A DNA stretch of 64,000 bases from Stenotrophomonas sp. MYb238 (GTDB lineage Bacteria > Pseudomonadota > Gammaproteobacteria > Xanthomonadales > Xanthomonadaceae), in NCBI RefSeq assembly GCF_009496535.1, contig NZ_WIDL01000020.1:1-64000 (forward strand). The letters run 5' to 3'. Made by a program: the position numbers and the translations under genes. The notes beneath the pieces were generated by a model. It saw only the letters and a list, made by a program, of their open reading frames with translations, did not search any database and was not told where the DNA came from. Below are positions 57,137 to 64,000 of the stretch, piece after piece. The first letter of the stretch is position 1. Every line of letters starts with the position of its first letter.

Positions 57137-57757
57137 TTACGCCGCCCCCTTGGGATCGACGCCGATGACGATGGTGTTGTCGTCGGCGTAATGGTGTGGT
57201 GGCACGACCAGGTTGGTCGGCGCCGGCACGCCCTGGAACACGCGGCCGGCCATGTCGAAGCGCGACTTGTGGCAGGGACAGAAGTAGCCGCCCTTCCATT
57301 CCGGGTCATACGGTTCGGGCTTGATCTCAGCGGCCATTTCCGGCGAGCAGCCCAGGTGGGTGCACAGGCCGACGAGCACCGAGATCTCGGGCTTGATCGA
57401 GCGTAGTTCCGGGTTGGCCTTGCGCACGTAGTCCGGCTGCTGGTCCGCGTTCTCGGACTTGGGGTCGCGCAGGCGGCCATCCAGGGTGGGCAGCGCGTCG
57501 AGCACCGACTTGGAGCGCTTGACGATCCAGATCGGCTGGCCTCGCCACTCCATGATCAGGCGCTGCCCCTCCTGCAGTGCGCTGATGTCGGCATTCACCG
57601 GTGCGCCGGCGAGCTGGGCCTTGGCACTGGGATTCCATGACTTGATGAAAGGGACTGCTGCGAAACCTGCCCCGACCGCGCCGACCACGGCGGTTGTCGC
57701 TGTCAGGAAGCGCCGGCGTCCGGCATTGACTGGATCGTTTACCCCATCGTTGGCCAT
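57137..57757 (-). CDS. petA: Ubiquinol-cytochrome c reductase, Rieske iron-sulfur subunit
   Basis: A 206-residue Rieske protein: a twin-arginine type leader (NAGRRRFLTATTAVVGAVGA), a membrane anchor and the 2Fe-2S ligand boxes CTHLGCSPE (about 131-139) and CPCHKSRFDMAGRV (about 162-175). It is first in petABC and is preceded by a palindrome-containing promoter. Confidence 0.97.
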   Translation of the reverse strand: MANDGVNDPVNAGRRRFLTATTAVVGAVGAGFAAVPFIKSWNPSAKAQLAGAPVNADISALQEGQRLIMEWRGQPIWIVKRSKSVLDALPTLDGRLRDPKSENADQQPDYVRKANPELRSIKPEISVLVGLCTHLGCSPEMAAEIKPEPYDPEWKGGYFCPCHKSRFDMAGRVFQGVPAPTNLVVPPHHYADDNTIVIGVDPKGAA

Positions 57758-57839
57758 CCGGCACTCCGATATTGATGTAGGTGGCTTGCGGCTGCCTGCG
57801 ACCGGTGGAACCGGACCGCTCAGAATCGAATCTCCCCCG

Positions 57840-57869
57840 AGTTTAGCTGAACGTTCAGCAGCCGCACAA
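57840..57869 (-). promoter_or_regulatory. petABC promoter with 14-bp palindromic operator
   Basis: Minus strand TTGTGC (-35, 57864-57869), 18-bp spacer, TAAACT (-10, 57840-57845). The spacer contains the perfect palindrome GCTGAACGTTCAGC (57846-57859) directly next to the -10 element, where a repressor would block RNA polymerase. The regulator is unknown. Confidence 0.65.
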
Positions 57870-57930
57870 TGCGATGAAACAGGAGTCCATGACTTTTGTC
57901 ACGCGCCCCTGGAATAAAGCGCAAACGCGC

Positions 57931-58878
57931 TCATTGGCGCGAGCCCAGCTCGCCGCGATAGCGGTCCGCCAGCTGCGCCACGCGCTTCACGTAGTACTGG
58001 GTTTCGCTGTACGGCGGCACGCCGCCATGCCGGGCCACGGCGCCTTCGCCGGCGTTGTAGCCGGCCGCGGCCAAGGTCAGGTCGCCGTTGAAGCGCCGCA
58101 GCAGCCACGACAGGTATTGCACGCCGCCGCGGATGTTCTGGGAGGCGTCGTAGGCATCGCTCACGCCGAACCGGCGCGCGGTGGCCGGCATCAGCTGCAT
58201 CAGCCCCTGCGCGCCGGCGCGGCTCAGGGCGGCGGGATTGAACGCCGACTCGGCGTGGATCACCGCGCGCACCACGGCCTCCTCGACCCCGAACTCGCGC
58301 GCCGCGGCGGCGATCTCGGCGTGGTAGGCCTGCGTGTTGAGCCGCACCGTGCCGAAGTTGACCCCCGGGTTCGCGCCGCAGGCATAGCAGCGCTCGATGT
58401 AGCTGTAGCGGATGGTGCGCACTTCGCCCAGGCTGGCGACCTGCGCCGGCCGGGCGCTGGTGTAGTGGCGCACGCCGTCCTTCATATAGGTATAGACCTG
58501 CCCGTTCACCACGCGCTGCGCGCGGCCGGCACGCGCGGGCGCCGGGGCGGTCGCCGCCGGAGCTGGAGCCGGAGTCGCTGCAGCGGGTCGGGCAGCGGCG
58601 GCGGTGGCGACCGCCGCGGTCGGCGGCCGGTCCGCGGCGGCGGCAGGGCTGGCCGAGGGGTTGGCGGTCGTGGCGGTCGCGGTGGACGGCGGCCGGCTGG
58701 CCGGCTGGGCCGCCGGGCGGTAGCTGCCGACCACGCTGCAACTGGCGCCGCGGATGCGCTTGCTGACGTAGTTGGAGACGCCGTCGGCGCCGAGGCACTT
58801 GTACAGGCTGCCCGCGCTGGCCGGCACAGCCGTCAGCGAGGCGATCAACAACCCTGCAATCCCCAGTCCGGTCTTCAT
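57931..58878 (-). CDS. Lytic transglycosylase, SLT domain with DUF4124-like N-terminus
   Basis: A 315-residue exported murein hydrolase. The signal peptide ([14 protein letters not shown]) is followed by a short DUF4124-like part ([20 protein letters not shown]), a long Ala-Pro-Thr-rich linker (about 55-120) and an SLT domain: [20 protein letters not shown] (catalytic Glu), [36 protein letters not shown] and [12 protein letters not shown]. The start at 58878 is set by the signal peptide. Confidence 0.94.
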   Translation of the reverse strand: MKTGLGIAGLLIASLTAVPASAGSLYKCLGADGVSNYVSKRIRGASCSVVGSYRPAAQPASRPPSTATATTANPSASPAAAADRPPTAAVATAAAARPAAATPAPAPAATAPAPARAGRAQRVVNGQVYTYMKDGVRHYTSARPAQVASLGEVRTIRYSYIERCYACGANPGVNFGTVRLNTQAYHAEIAAAAREFGVEEAVVRAVIHAESAFNPAALSRAGAQGLMQLMPATARRFGVSDAYDASQNIRGGVQYLSWLLRRFNGDLTLAAAGYNAGEGAVARHGGVPPYSETQYYVKRVAQLADRYRGELGSRQ

Positions 58879-59020
58879 TGCGGGCGGAAGTGTCCCAGTT
58901 TCGCGGCGCGAATGCCAACTGCCCCCGCCCGGCGGTAACGCCCGGGCGGCAACCCCGGTACAATCCGGCCCCTGCCGCGGCCCAGGCCGCCTGCCCGCCC
59001 ACCCGTCTGGAATAAGCGCC

Positions 59021-60538
59021 ATGCCCGGGACGCCAGCCTCCCCCCTGCCGAACACGGCCGTTTCCGCCGTGCCTTCCGTTGAAATGAACACCCCCGAATT
59101 GATCCCCATGCCCGGCGCCGGGCCGAAGGTTGCCGGCGGCGCGCGCGGCAAGCCCGGCGATGGCTCGCCATCGCGTGGAAAGCTGTACATCAAGACCCAC
59201 GGTTGCCAGATGAACGAGTACGACTCGGCCAAGATGGCCGACGTGCTGGCCCAGGCCGAAGGCCTGGAGCTGACCGACAACCCCGAGGAAGCCGACGTGG
59301 TGCTGGTCAACACCTGCTCCATCCGCGAGAAGGCGCAGGAGAAGGTGTTCAGCCAGCTCGGCCGCTGGAAGGAGCTCAAGGCCGGCGGCCGCGAGGTCAT
59401 CATCGGCGTCGGCGGCTGCGTCGCCTCGCAGGAAGGCGAGGCCATCGTCAAGCGCGCGCCCTACGTGGACCTGGTGTTCGGCCCGCAGACCCTGCACCGC
59501 CTGCCTGAGCTGATCCGCGCGCGCCGCGAGCAGGACCGGCCGCAGGTGGACATCAGCTTCCCCGAGATCGAGAAGTTCGACCGCCTGCCCGAGCCGCGCG
59601 CCGAAGGCCCGTCGGCGTTCGTGTCGATCATGGAGGGCTGCTCCAAGTACTGCTCGTTCTGCGTGGTGCCCTACACCCGCGGCACCGAGGTCAGCCGGCC
59701 GTTCGAGGACGTGGTGGTGGAGTGCGCGCAGCTGGCCGCGCAGGGCGTGCGCGAGATCAACCTGCTCGGCCAGAACGTCAATGCCTACCGTGGCCCGTAC
59801 GGCGACGGCCCGGGTTCGAGCCTTGGCTCGGACGGGGAAACCCAGTTCGCCGACCTGGGCCTGCTGATCCGCACCATCGCCGAGATCGACGGCGTCGGCC
59901 GCATCCGCTTCACCACCTCGCACCCGCTGGAGTTCTCCGACTCGCTGGTGGACGCCTACCGCGACGTGCCCAAGCTGGCCAACTACCTGCACCTGCCGGT
60001 GCAGGCCGGCAGCGACCGCGTGCTCAGCGCGATGAAGCGCGGCTACACCGCGCTGGAGTTCAAGGCCAAGATCCGCAAGCTGCGCGCGGTGCGCCCGGAC
60101 ATCTCGATCAGCTCGGACTTCATCGTCGGCTTCCCCGGCGAGACCGAGGCCGATTTCGAGAAGACCATGAAGCTGATCGAGGACGTGGGGTTCGACCAGA
60201 GCTTCTCCTTCATCTATTCGCGCCGTCCCGGCACCCCGGCCGCCGACCTGGAGGACACCACCTCCGAGGCCGAGAAGCACGCGCGCCTGTCGCGCCTGCA
60301 GGCGCGCATCAACGAGCATGCCGCCGTCATCTCCCGCAGCATGGTCGGCAGCGTGCAGACCGTGCTGGTCGAGGGTCCGTCGCGCAAGGACCCCAACGAA
60401 CTGACCGGCAAGACCGAGAACATGCGTTCGGTGAACTTCCCCGGCCCGAAGCGCCTGGTCGGCCAGTTCGTCGATGTGGTCATCACCGAAGCGCTGACCA
60501 ACTCGCTGCGTGGGCGCGTGGTGACCGACGCGGCCTGA
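59021..60538 (+). CDS. miaB: tRNA-2-methylthio-N6-dimethylallyladenosine synthase
   Basis: A 505-residue radical-SAM methylthiotransferase modifying A37 of tRNA. The UPF0004 domain has [37 protein letters not shown] and [12 protein letters not shown] (three cysteines for one cluster). The radical-SAM site is [20 protein letters not shown] (CxxxCxxC, about 207-214), and the TRAM domain closes the protein. The first 50 residues are low-complexity and vary among relatives, so the start at 59021 is the least certain point. An internal ATG at 59084 is possible. Confidence 0.95.
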   Translation: MPGTPASPLPNTAVSAVPSVEMNTPELIPMPGAGPKVAGGARGKPGDGSPSRGKLYIKTHGCQMNEYDSAKMADVLAQAEGLELTDNPEEADVVLVNTCSIREKAQEKVFSQLGRWKELKAGGREVIIGVGGCVASQEGEAIVKRAPYVDLVFGPQTLHRLPELIRARREQDRPQVDISFPEIEKFDRLPEPRAEGPSAFVSIMEGCSKYCSFCVVPYTRGTEVSRPFEDVVVECAQLAAQGVREINLLGQNVNAYRGPYGDGPGSSLGSDGETQFADLGLLIRTIAEIDGVGRIRFTTSHPLEFSDSLVDAYRDVPKLANYLHLPVQAGSDRVLSAMKRGYTALEFKAKIRKLRAVRPDISISSDFIVGFPGETEADFEKTMKLIEDVGFDQSFSFIYSRRPGTPAADLEDTTSEAEKHARLSRLQARINEHAAVISRSMVGSVQTVLVEGPSRKDPNELTGKTENMRSVNFPGPKRLVGQFVDVVITEALTNSLRGRVVTDAA

Positions 60539-60743
60539 ACCGGTTAGCGCCGGCCACTGCCCCGGAAGTGCCGGCCAGCGGCCGGCACGGCCGACCAACC
60601 GAAGAAGATCCCTTTCGCCGCAGGAGATGCGGCGGCTCGTCCGCATGCGCGCATGGACGTCGTCCTCAGCGGCCACGCCTCCGCACGGTGACGAAAATTT
60701 CACCACGCTACCGCAAGCCTTGCCGCATGCAGGCTGCGCACGC

Positions 60744-60752
60744 TTATCCACA
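60744..60752 (+). promoter_or_regulatory. Isolated consensus DnaA box
   Basis: TTATCCACA matches the DnaA-box consensus exactly. It lies in the 266-bp gap between miaB and the ABC permease gene, which also holds a strong gtgccggcc-agc-ggccggcac hairpin at 60568-60588. There is a single box, so this is not an origin. Confidence 0.5.
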
Positions 60753-60804
60753 GGTTCGCCGCGCCTGCATCCACATCCGGTGTGGAAAACCGCGCGACCC
60801 GCGC

Positions 60805-61893
60805 TCAGTCCAGCCGCTTGCGGAAACGCAGGATCGCGCCGGCCATCATCACCGCGCTGAAGGCCAGAAGCGCCAGCGCGTCCGGCCACAGTTCCCACAG
60901 GCTCGCGCCACGCAGCATCACCCCGCGGATCAGGCGCAGGAAATGCGTCAGCGGCAGCAGTTCGGCCATCCACTGCACCGAACGCGGCATGCCGGCGAAC
61001 GGGAACATGAAACCGGACAGCAGGATCGAGGGCAGGAACAGGAAGAACGTCATCTGCATCGCCTGGAACTGCGACTGCGCGCGGGTGGAGATCAACAGCC
61101 CCAGCGCCAGGTTGGCCACGATCAGCAGGCCGGCGGCGAGGAAGACATCCAGCAGGCTGCCGCCCATCGGCACGTGGAACAGCCAGGCGCCCAGCGCCAG
61201 CACCATGCCGGTCTGCAGCAGACCGACGGCCACGTAGGGAACGACCTTGCCGACCATCAGCTCGGCGCTGGTCAAGGGCGTGGCGATCAGCAGTTCCATG
61301 TTGCCGCGCTCGCGTTCGCGCACGATCGCCACCGCGGTGAACAGCACCATCGTCATGGTCAGGATCACCCCCACCAGCCCCGGCACGATGTTGGTCGCCG
61401 AACTGCGTTGCGGGTTGTAGAAGCCGACCACGCTGATCGGACCGGTCGCCAGCGGGCTGGCGCCCGCGCCGTCCAGCGGCATCCGCGCCAGCTGCGCCGC
61501 CGCGCTCTGCACCGCGTTGTCGCTGCCGTCGACCAGGATCTGCAGGGCTTCGCGGCCCTCCGCGCGGCGCCGCTCGTAGTCGGGCGGGATCACGATGCCG
61601 ATGCTGATCTCCCCGCGCCGCATCGCATCCACCAGTTGCTGCGGCGTTGCCGCCTCCAGCGTCGGCGAGATCACGCCGGTGGCGACGATGTCGCGCGCCA
61701 GCATGCGCGAGGCCGAGGTGCGGGCCTGGTCGGCGACGCCGGCGGACAGGTCGCGCAGGTTGGTGTTGATCGCATAGCCGAACAGCAGCAGCTGCATCAC
61801 CGGGATGCCGATGATCATCGCCAGGGTGATGCGGTCGCGCCGCATCTGCCGCAGTTCCTTGAGCATCACCCCGAGCAGGCGGCGCAGCTTCAT
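60805..61893 (-). CDS. ABC-2 type transporter permease (YbhR/YhhJ-like)
   Basis: A 362-residue permease with one N-terminal membrane helix, a large periplasmic domain (about 40-170) and five or six helices after residue 175. MKLRRLLGVMLKELRQMRRD and REREHG-like VRERERGNMELLIATPLTSA are the ABC2_membrane family signs, as is LPLTHFLRLIRGVMLRGASL. It overlaps the ATPase gene by 4 bp, and the ATPase overlaps or nearly abuts the membrane-fusion gene. Confidence 0.94.
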   Translation of the reverse strand: MKLRRLLGVMLKELRQMRRDRITLAMIIGIPVMQLLLFGYAINTNLRDLSAGVADQARTSASRMLARDIVATGVISPTLEAATPQQLVDAMRRGEISIGIVIPPDYERRRAEGREALQILVDGSDNAVQSAAAQLARMPLDGAGASPLATGPISVVGFYNPQRSSATNIVPGLVGVILTMTMVLFTAVAIVRERERGNMELLIATPLTSAELMVGKVVPYVAVGLLQTGMVLALGAWLFHVPMGGSLLDVFLAAGLLIVANLALGLLISTRAQSQFQAMQMTFFLFLPSILLSGFMFPFAGMPRSVQWMAELLPLTHFLRLIRGVMLRGASLWELWPDALALLAFSAVMMAGAILRFRKRLD

Positions 61894-62837
61894 GCGCCCT
61901 CCCCGCCGGCCGCTGGCCGTTGGCGGGTCGCGGCGACGAACACGTCCTCCAGGCTGGCCGCCTGCGGATGCATCCGCGCGGCGATGCCGGCCGCCCGCAA
62001 CGCATCGGCCAGCGGCGCCTCGCTGCCCTCCTCGTCCAGCAGCACGCGCAGGCTGTTGCCGATCTGCGCCACGCTGGCCACGCCCGCGCAGGCCGACAGC
62101 GCCCTTGCCGCCTGCCGCGGCTGGTCGGCATCGACCACCAGCGTGCGCCCGGCCAGGCGCGCGGTGAGTTCGGCCGGCGTGCCGTCGGCCACCAGCACGC
62201 CGCGGTCGAGGATGGCGATGCGGTGGCAGCGCTCGGCCTCGTCCATGTAGTGCGTGGAGACCAGCAGCGTGGTGCCGGCATCGGCCAGTTCGAAGAGCTT
62301 TTCCCAGAAATCGCGGCGCGATTCCGGATCCACCGCACTGGTGGGTTCGTCCAGGAACAGCAGTTCCGGTTCATGGATCACCGCCGCGGCCAGGGCCAGG
62401 CGCTGCTTCTGGCCGCCACTCATGGTGCCGGCCAGCTGCTTCTGCCGGTCCTGGAAATGGTATCGCTCGACCAGTTCGTCGATGCGCCGTCGCGCCTGCG
62501 CTCTGGGCAGGTCGTGCACGGCGGCCAGGAACTCCAGGTTCTCGCGCACGCTCAGGTCGTCGAACAGCGAGAACTTCTGCGTCATGTAGCCGATGCGGCT
62601 GCGCAGCGCCTCGGCCTGCTCGGGAATGCGCAGGCCCAGCACCTCGATCCGGCCCGCGCTGGGCGTGAGCAGGCCGCACAGCATGCGGATGGTGGTGGAC
62701 TTGCCCGAGCCGTTCGGGCCGAGAAAGCCATAGACGTGCCGGCGCGGCACGTCCAGGTCGATGCCGTCCACCGCCGTGAGCGCGCCGAACCGCTTGCTCA
62801 GGCCACGCGCGCGGATCGCGACGTCGTCGCCGTCCAT
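61890..62837 (-). CDS. ABC transporter ATP-binding protein (YbhF-like)
   Basis: A 315-residue ATPase: Walker A FLGPNGSGKSTTIRML (about 39-54), signature QLAGTMSGGQKQRLALAAA, Walker B ELLFLDEPTSAVDPESRRDF, H-loop LLVSTHYMDEAERC. The C-terminal third is a DUF4162-like accessory domain. YbhF of E. coli carries two such ATPases in one chain, while this has one. I take the ATG at 62837; an upstream ATG at 62861 would overlap the HlyD gene. It works with the permease and the HlyD protein. Confidence 0.95.
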   Translation of the reverse strand: MDGDDVAIRARGLSKRFGALTAVDGIDLDVPRRHVYGFLGPNGSGKSTTIRMLCGLLTPSAGRIEVLGLRIPEQAEALRSRIGYMTQKFSLFDDLSVRENLEFLAAVHDLPRAQARRRIDELVERYHFQDRQKQLAGTMSGGQKQRLALAAAVIHEPELLFLDEPTSAVDPESRRDFWEKLFELADAGTTLLVSTHYMDEAERCHRIAILDRGVLVADGTPAELTARLAGRTLVVDADQPRQAARALSACAGVASVAQIGNSLRVLLDEEGSEAPLADALRAAGIAARMHPQAASLEDVFVAATRQRPAAGGEGA

Positions 62838-62847
62838 GGCGGCGGGC

Positions 62848-63804
62848 TCAGCGCGCGGCATCGGCCAGCACCTGCACCGGCGCGCCCACCGGCAGCGCCG
62901 CCGCCTCCTTGCCCAGGCTGATTTCGGCCAGATAGCTCAGGCGTTCGGCGTCCTGCCCGGTCAAGGCGAAATACGGGGTGAACACCGGCTCGCTGCGGAT
63001 CATCCGCACGCGGCCGTCGAACACCTGTCCCTGCGGCTGCACCTGCACCCGCAGCGCATCGCCCACCTGCAGCCGGTTGCGCAGCGCCTGCGGCAGGTAG
63101 ACCCGCGCATAGGGCGCATCGCCCACCAGCAGGACCGCCAGCGGCGCGCCCGTGGCCGGCTGGTCCCCGAGTTTGTAGGGAAGGCTGTCGACGCGGCCGG
63201 CGCGCGGCGCGACGAGCGCCAGCTTGTCCAGCGCCACCGACTGCACCGCCGCGCTGGCCTGGGCTGACGCCAATGCGGCCTCGCCCTGCGCGAGTTGCTC
63301 GCCGCGGCTGCCGTGCAGCAGCTCGTCCAGCGCCGCCGTGGCCTGCCGCACCTGCGCCTGCGCGCTCTGCGCGGCGGCACGGGCGCGATCCAATTCCGCC
63401 GCCGCCACCAGCTGGCGCCCGGCCAGCGGCTGCAGGCGCGCGTGATACGCCTGTGTCTCCCGCGCCTGTGCCTGCGCCGCCGCCAGTGCGGCCCGGGCCT
63501 GGGCGATGTCCTCCGCACGCGGCCCATGGCGCAGTTCCAGAAGCGCGGCGCCGCGCTGCGCCTCCTGCGCGCGCAGCGCATCCAGCTGCGAACGGGCCTG
63601 GGCCGGCTCGAGCTGCATCAGCGACGCCCCGGCGGCAACCTGCTGGCCTTCGCGCACGTCGATGCGCACGATGCGCTCGGATACCGGCGCCGGCACCGTC
63701 ACCCGGTCCCATTCCAGCGTGCCCAGCGCCTGCGGCGCCGGCCGCGCGCAGCCGGCCAGCGCCAACGCCAGCAGCAACGCGCCGGCAATGCCTCGGTCAT
63801 TCAT
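62848..63804 (-). CDS. HlyD family membrane-fusion lipoprotein (YbhG-like)
   Basis: A 318-residue periplasmic adaptor. Lipoprotein signal GALLLALALAGC (Cys near residue 19), a lipoyl-like beta part (VRIDVREGQQVAAGASLMQL), a long alanine/glutamine-rich helical hairpin (about 70-180) and a barrel part (SLPYKLGDQPATGAPLAVLL, GRVRMIRSEPVFTPYFALTG). It resembles YbhG of the E. coli ybhGFSR exporter. Its start overlaps the end of the TetR gene, so all four genes are one operon. Confidence 0.93.
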   Translation of the reverse strand: MNDRGIAGALLLALALAGCARPAPQALGTLEWDRVTVPAPVSERIVRIDVREGQQVAAGASLMQLEPAQARSQLDALRAQEAQRGAALLELRHGPRAEDIAQARAALAAAQAQARETQAYHARLQPLAGRQLVAAAELDRARAAAQSAQAQVRQATAALDELLHGSRGEQLAQGEAALASAQASAAVQSVALDKLALVAPRAGRVDSLPYKLGDQPATGAPLAVLLVGDAPYARVYLPQALRNRLQVGDALRVQVQPQGQVFDGRVRMIRSEPVFTPYFALTGQDAERLSYLAEISLGKEAAALPVGAPVQVLADAAR

Positions 63805-64000
63805 GTCCCAGCTCCAGTCCGCGCGTCAGCAGCGCCAATGCGTGCCGCTGCACCGCATCGGCTCCCAGTTCCCCGGCGCCGAACAGTTGCCGCCAGATCG
63901 GCGCACTGGCCAGGGGGAACATCGTCAGCCCCACCATCGACACCACCATCAGCCGCGGATCCAGTTCCGGGTTGAGCCGCCCGGCCCGCTGCGCGGCGGC
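63797..64000 (-). CDS. TetR/AcrR family regulator, C-terminal part (cut by window edge)
   Basis: The last 67 residues before the stop at 63797 read RLNPELDPRLMVVSMVGLTM, FPLASAPIWRQLFGAGELGA and HALALLTRGLELGHE. This is the C-terminal ligand-domain pattern of TetR regulators such as CecR (YbiH), which controls ybhG-type exporters in E. coli. The DNA-binding domain lies outside the window. It overlaps the HlyD start by 8 bp. Confidence 0.75.
   Translation of the reverse strand, partial: AAAQRAGRLNPELDPRLMVVSMVGLTMFPLASAPIWRQLFGAGELGADAVQRHALALLTRGLELGHE

Noticed and set aside
57899-62374. 1491-codon frame on the minus strand
   Set aside because: Crosses miaB, the permease and the transglycosylase in the wrong frame. 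No family motifs.

Overview
The window is a contiguous, GC-rich, densely coded stretch of a gammaproteobacterial chromosome. It most resembles the Xanthomonadaceae/Lysobacteraceae (Xanthomonas, Pseudoxanthomonas, Luteimonas, Lysobacter). The reasons are the syntenic block infC-rpmI-rplT-pheS-pheT-ihfA-merR-tRNA-Pro, an Oar-type TonB-dependent receptor, a fimT-pilV-pilW-pilX-pilY1-pilE operon, a Vi-type sugar dehydrogenase, and paired REP-like palindromes of the 'gtaggagcggcttcagccgc' kind between genes. The assignment rests on recognised proteins and gene order, not on a search. Most of the sequence is core genome.

Layout. 1-10 kb: parE, an exported S10 peptidase, a Pit phosphate transporter with its DUF47 partner, a CNNM/CorC membrane protein overlapping an ExoD-family gene, a luciferase-like monooxygenase, and trhO. 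10-16 kb: a DUF6164 protein, an FKBP lipoprotein, a TIGR03862-type flavoprotein, a membrane-anchored GltB-like FMN protein, a nucleotide-sugar dehydrogenase and tRNA-Leu. 15.7-19.2 kb: a microaerobic module (hemN, a group III truncated globin, a small membrane protein and a short CcoG-like ferredoxin) with two FNR/ANR-type boxes. 19.2-22 kb: a TraB/GumN protein, then a lower-GC strip with a hypothetical membrane protein, a frameshifted phage-like pseudogene and the last part of a tyrosine integrase beside tRNA-Pro. This is the relic of an integrated element. 22-32.5 kb: the translation block, with an AUC-started infC, an internal promoter before rpmI and a probable attenuator in front of thrS, then tRNA-Val and uvrB.

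32.7-41.4 kb: an orphan fimT-like pseudopilin, tRNA-Asn, and the minor-pilin operon, whose genes are chained by four-base stop/start overlaps. An AlgZ/FimS-like histidine kinase diverges from the operon and has no response regulator beside it. 41.5-48.8 kb: ppnN, the Oar-like receptor, and grxD-SDR-marC divergent from an iron superoxide dismutase gene. 49.4-58.9 kb: purEK, Trm112-nadC, DUF2272 and DUF3301 genes, sspAB, the cytochrome bc1 operon petABC with a palindrome in its promoter, and a lytic transglycosylase. 59-64 kb: miaB, then an ABC export system (permease, ATPase, membrane-fusion lipoprotein) and the 3' end of a TetR-type regulator cut by the window edge.

I found no CRISPR array, complete mobile element, toxin-antitoxin pair or recognisable defence system, and no clear new multigene system. 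The best leads are regulatory or relic: the thrS leader, the FNR-box module with a shortened CcoG, the orphan AlgZ-like kinase at the pilin operon, the petABC operator, the tRNA-Pro phage scar with 11-bp-phased repeats, and the duplicated parE terminus.
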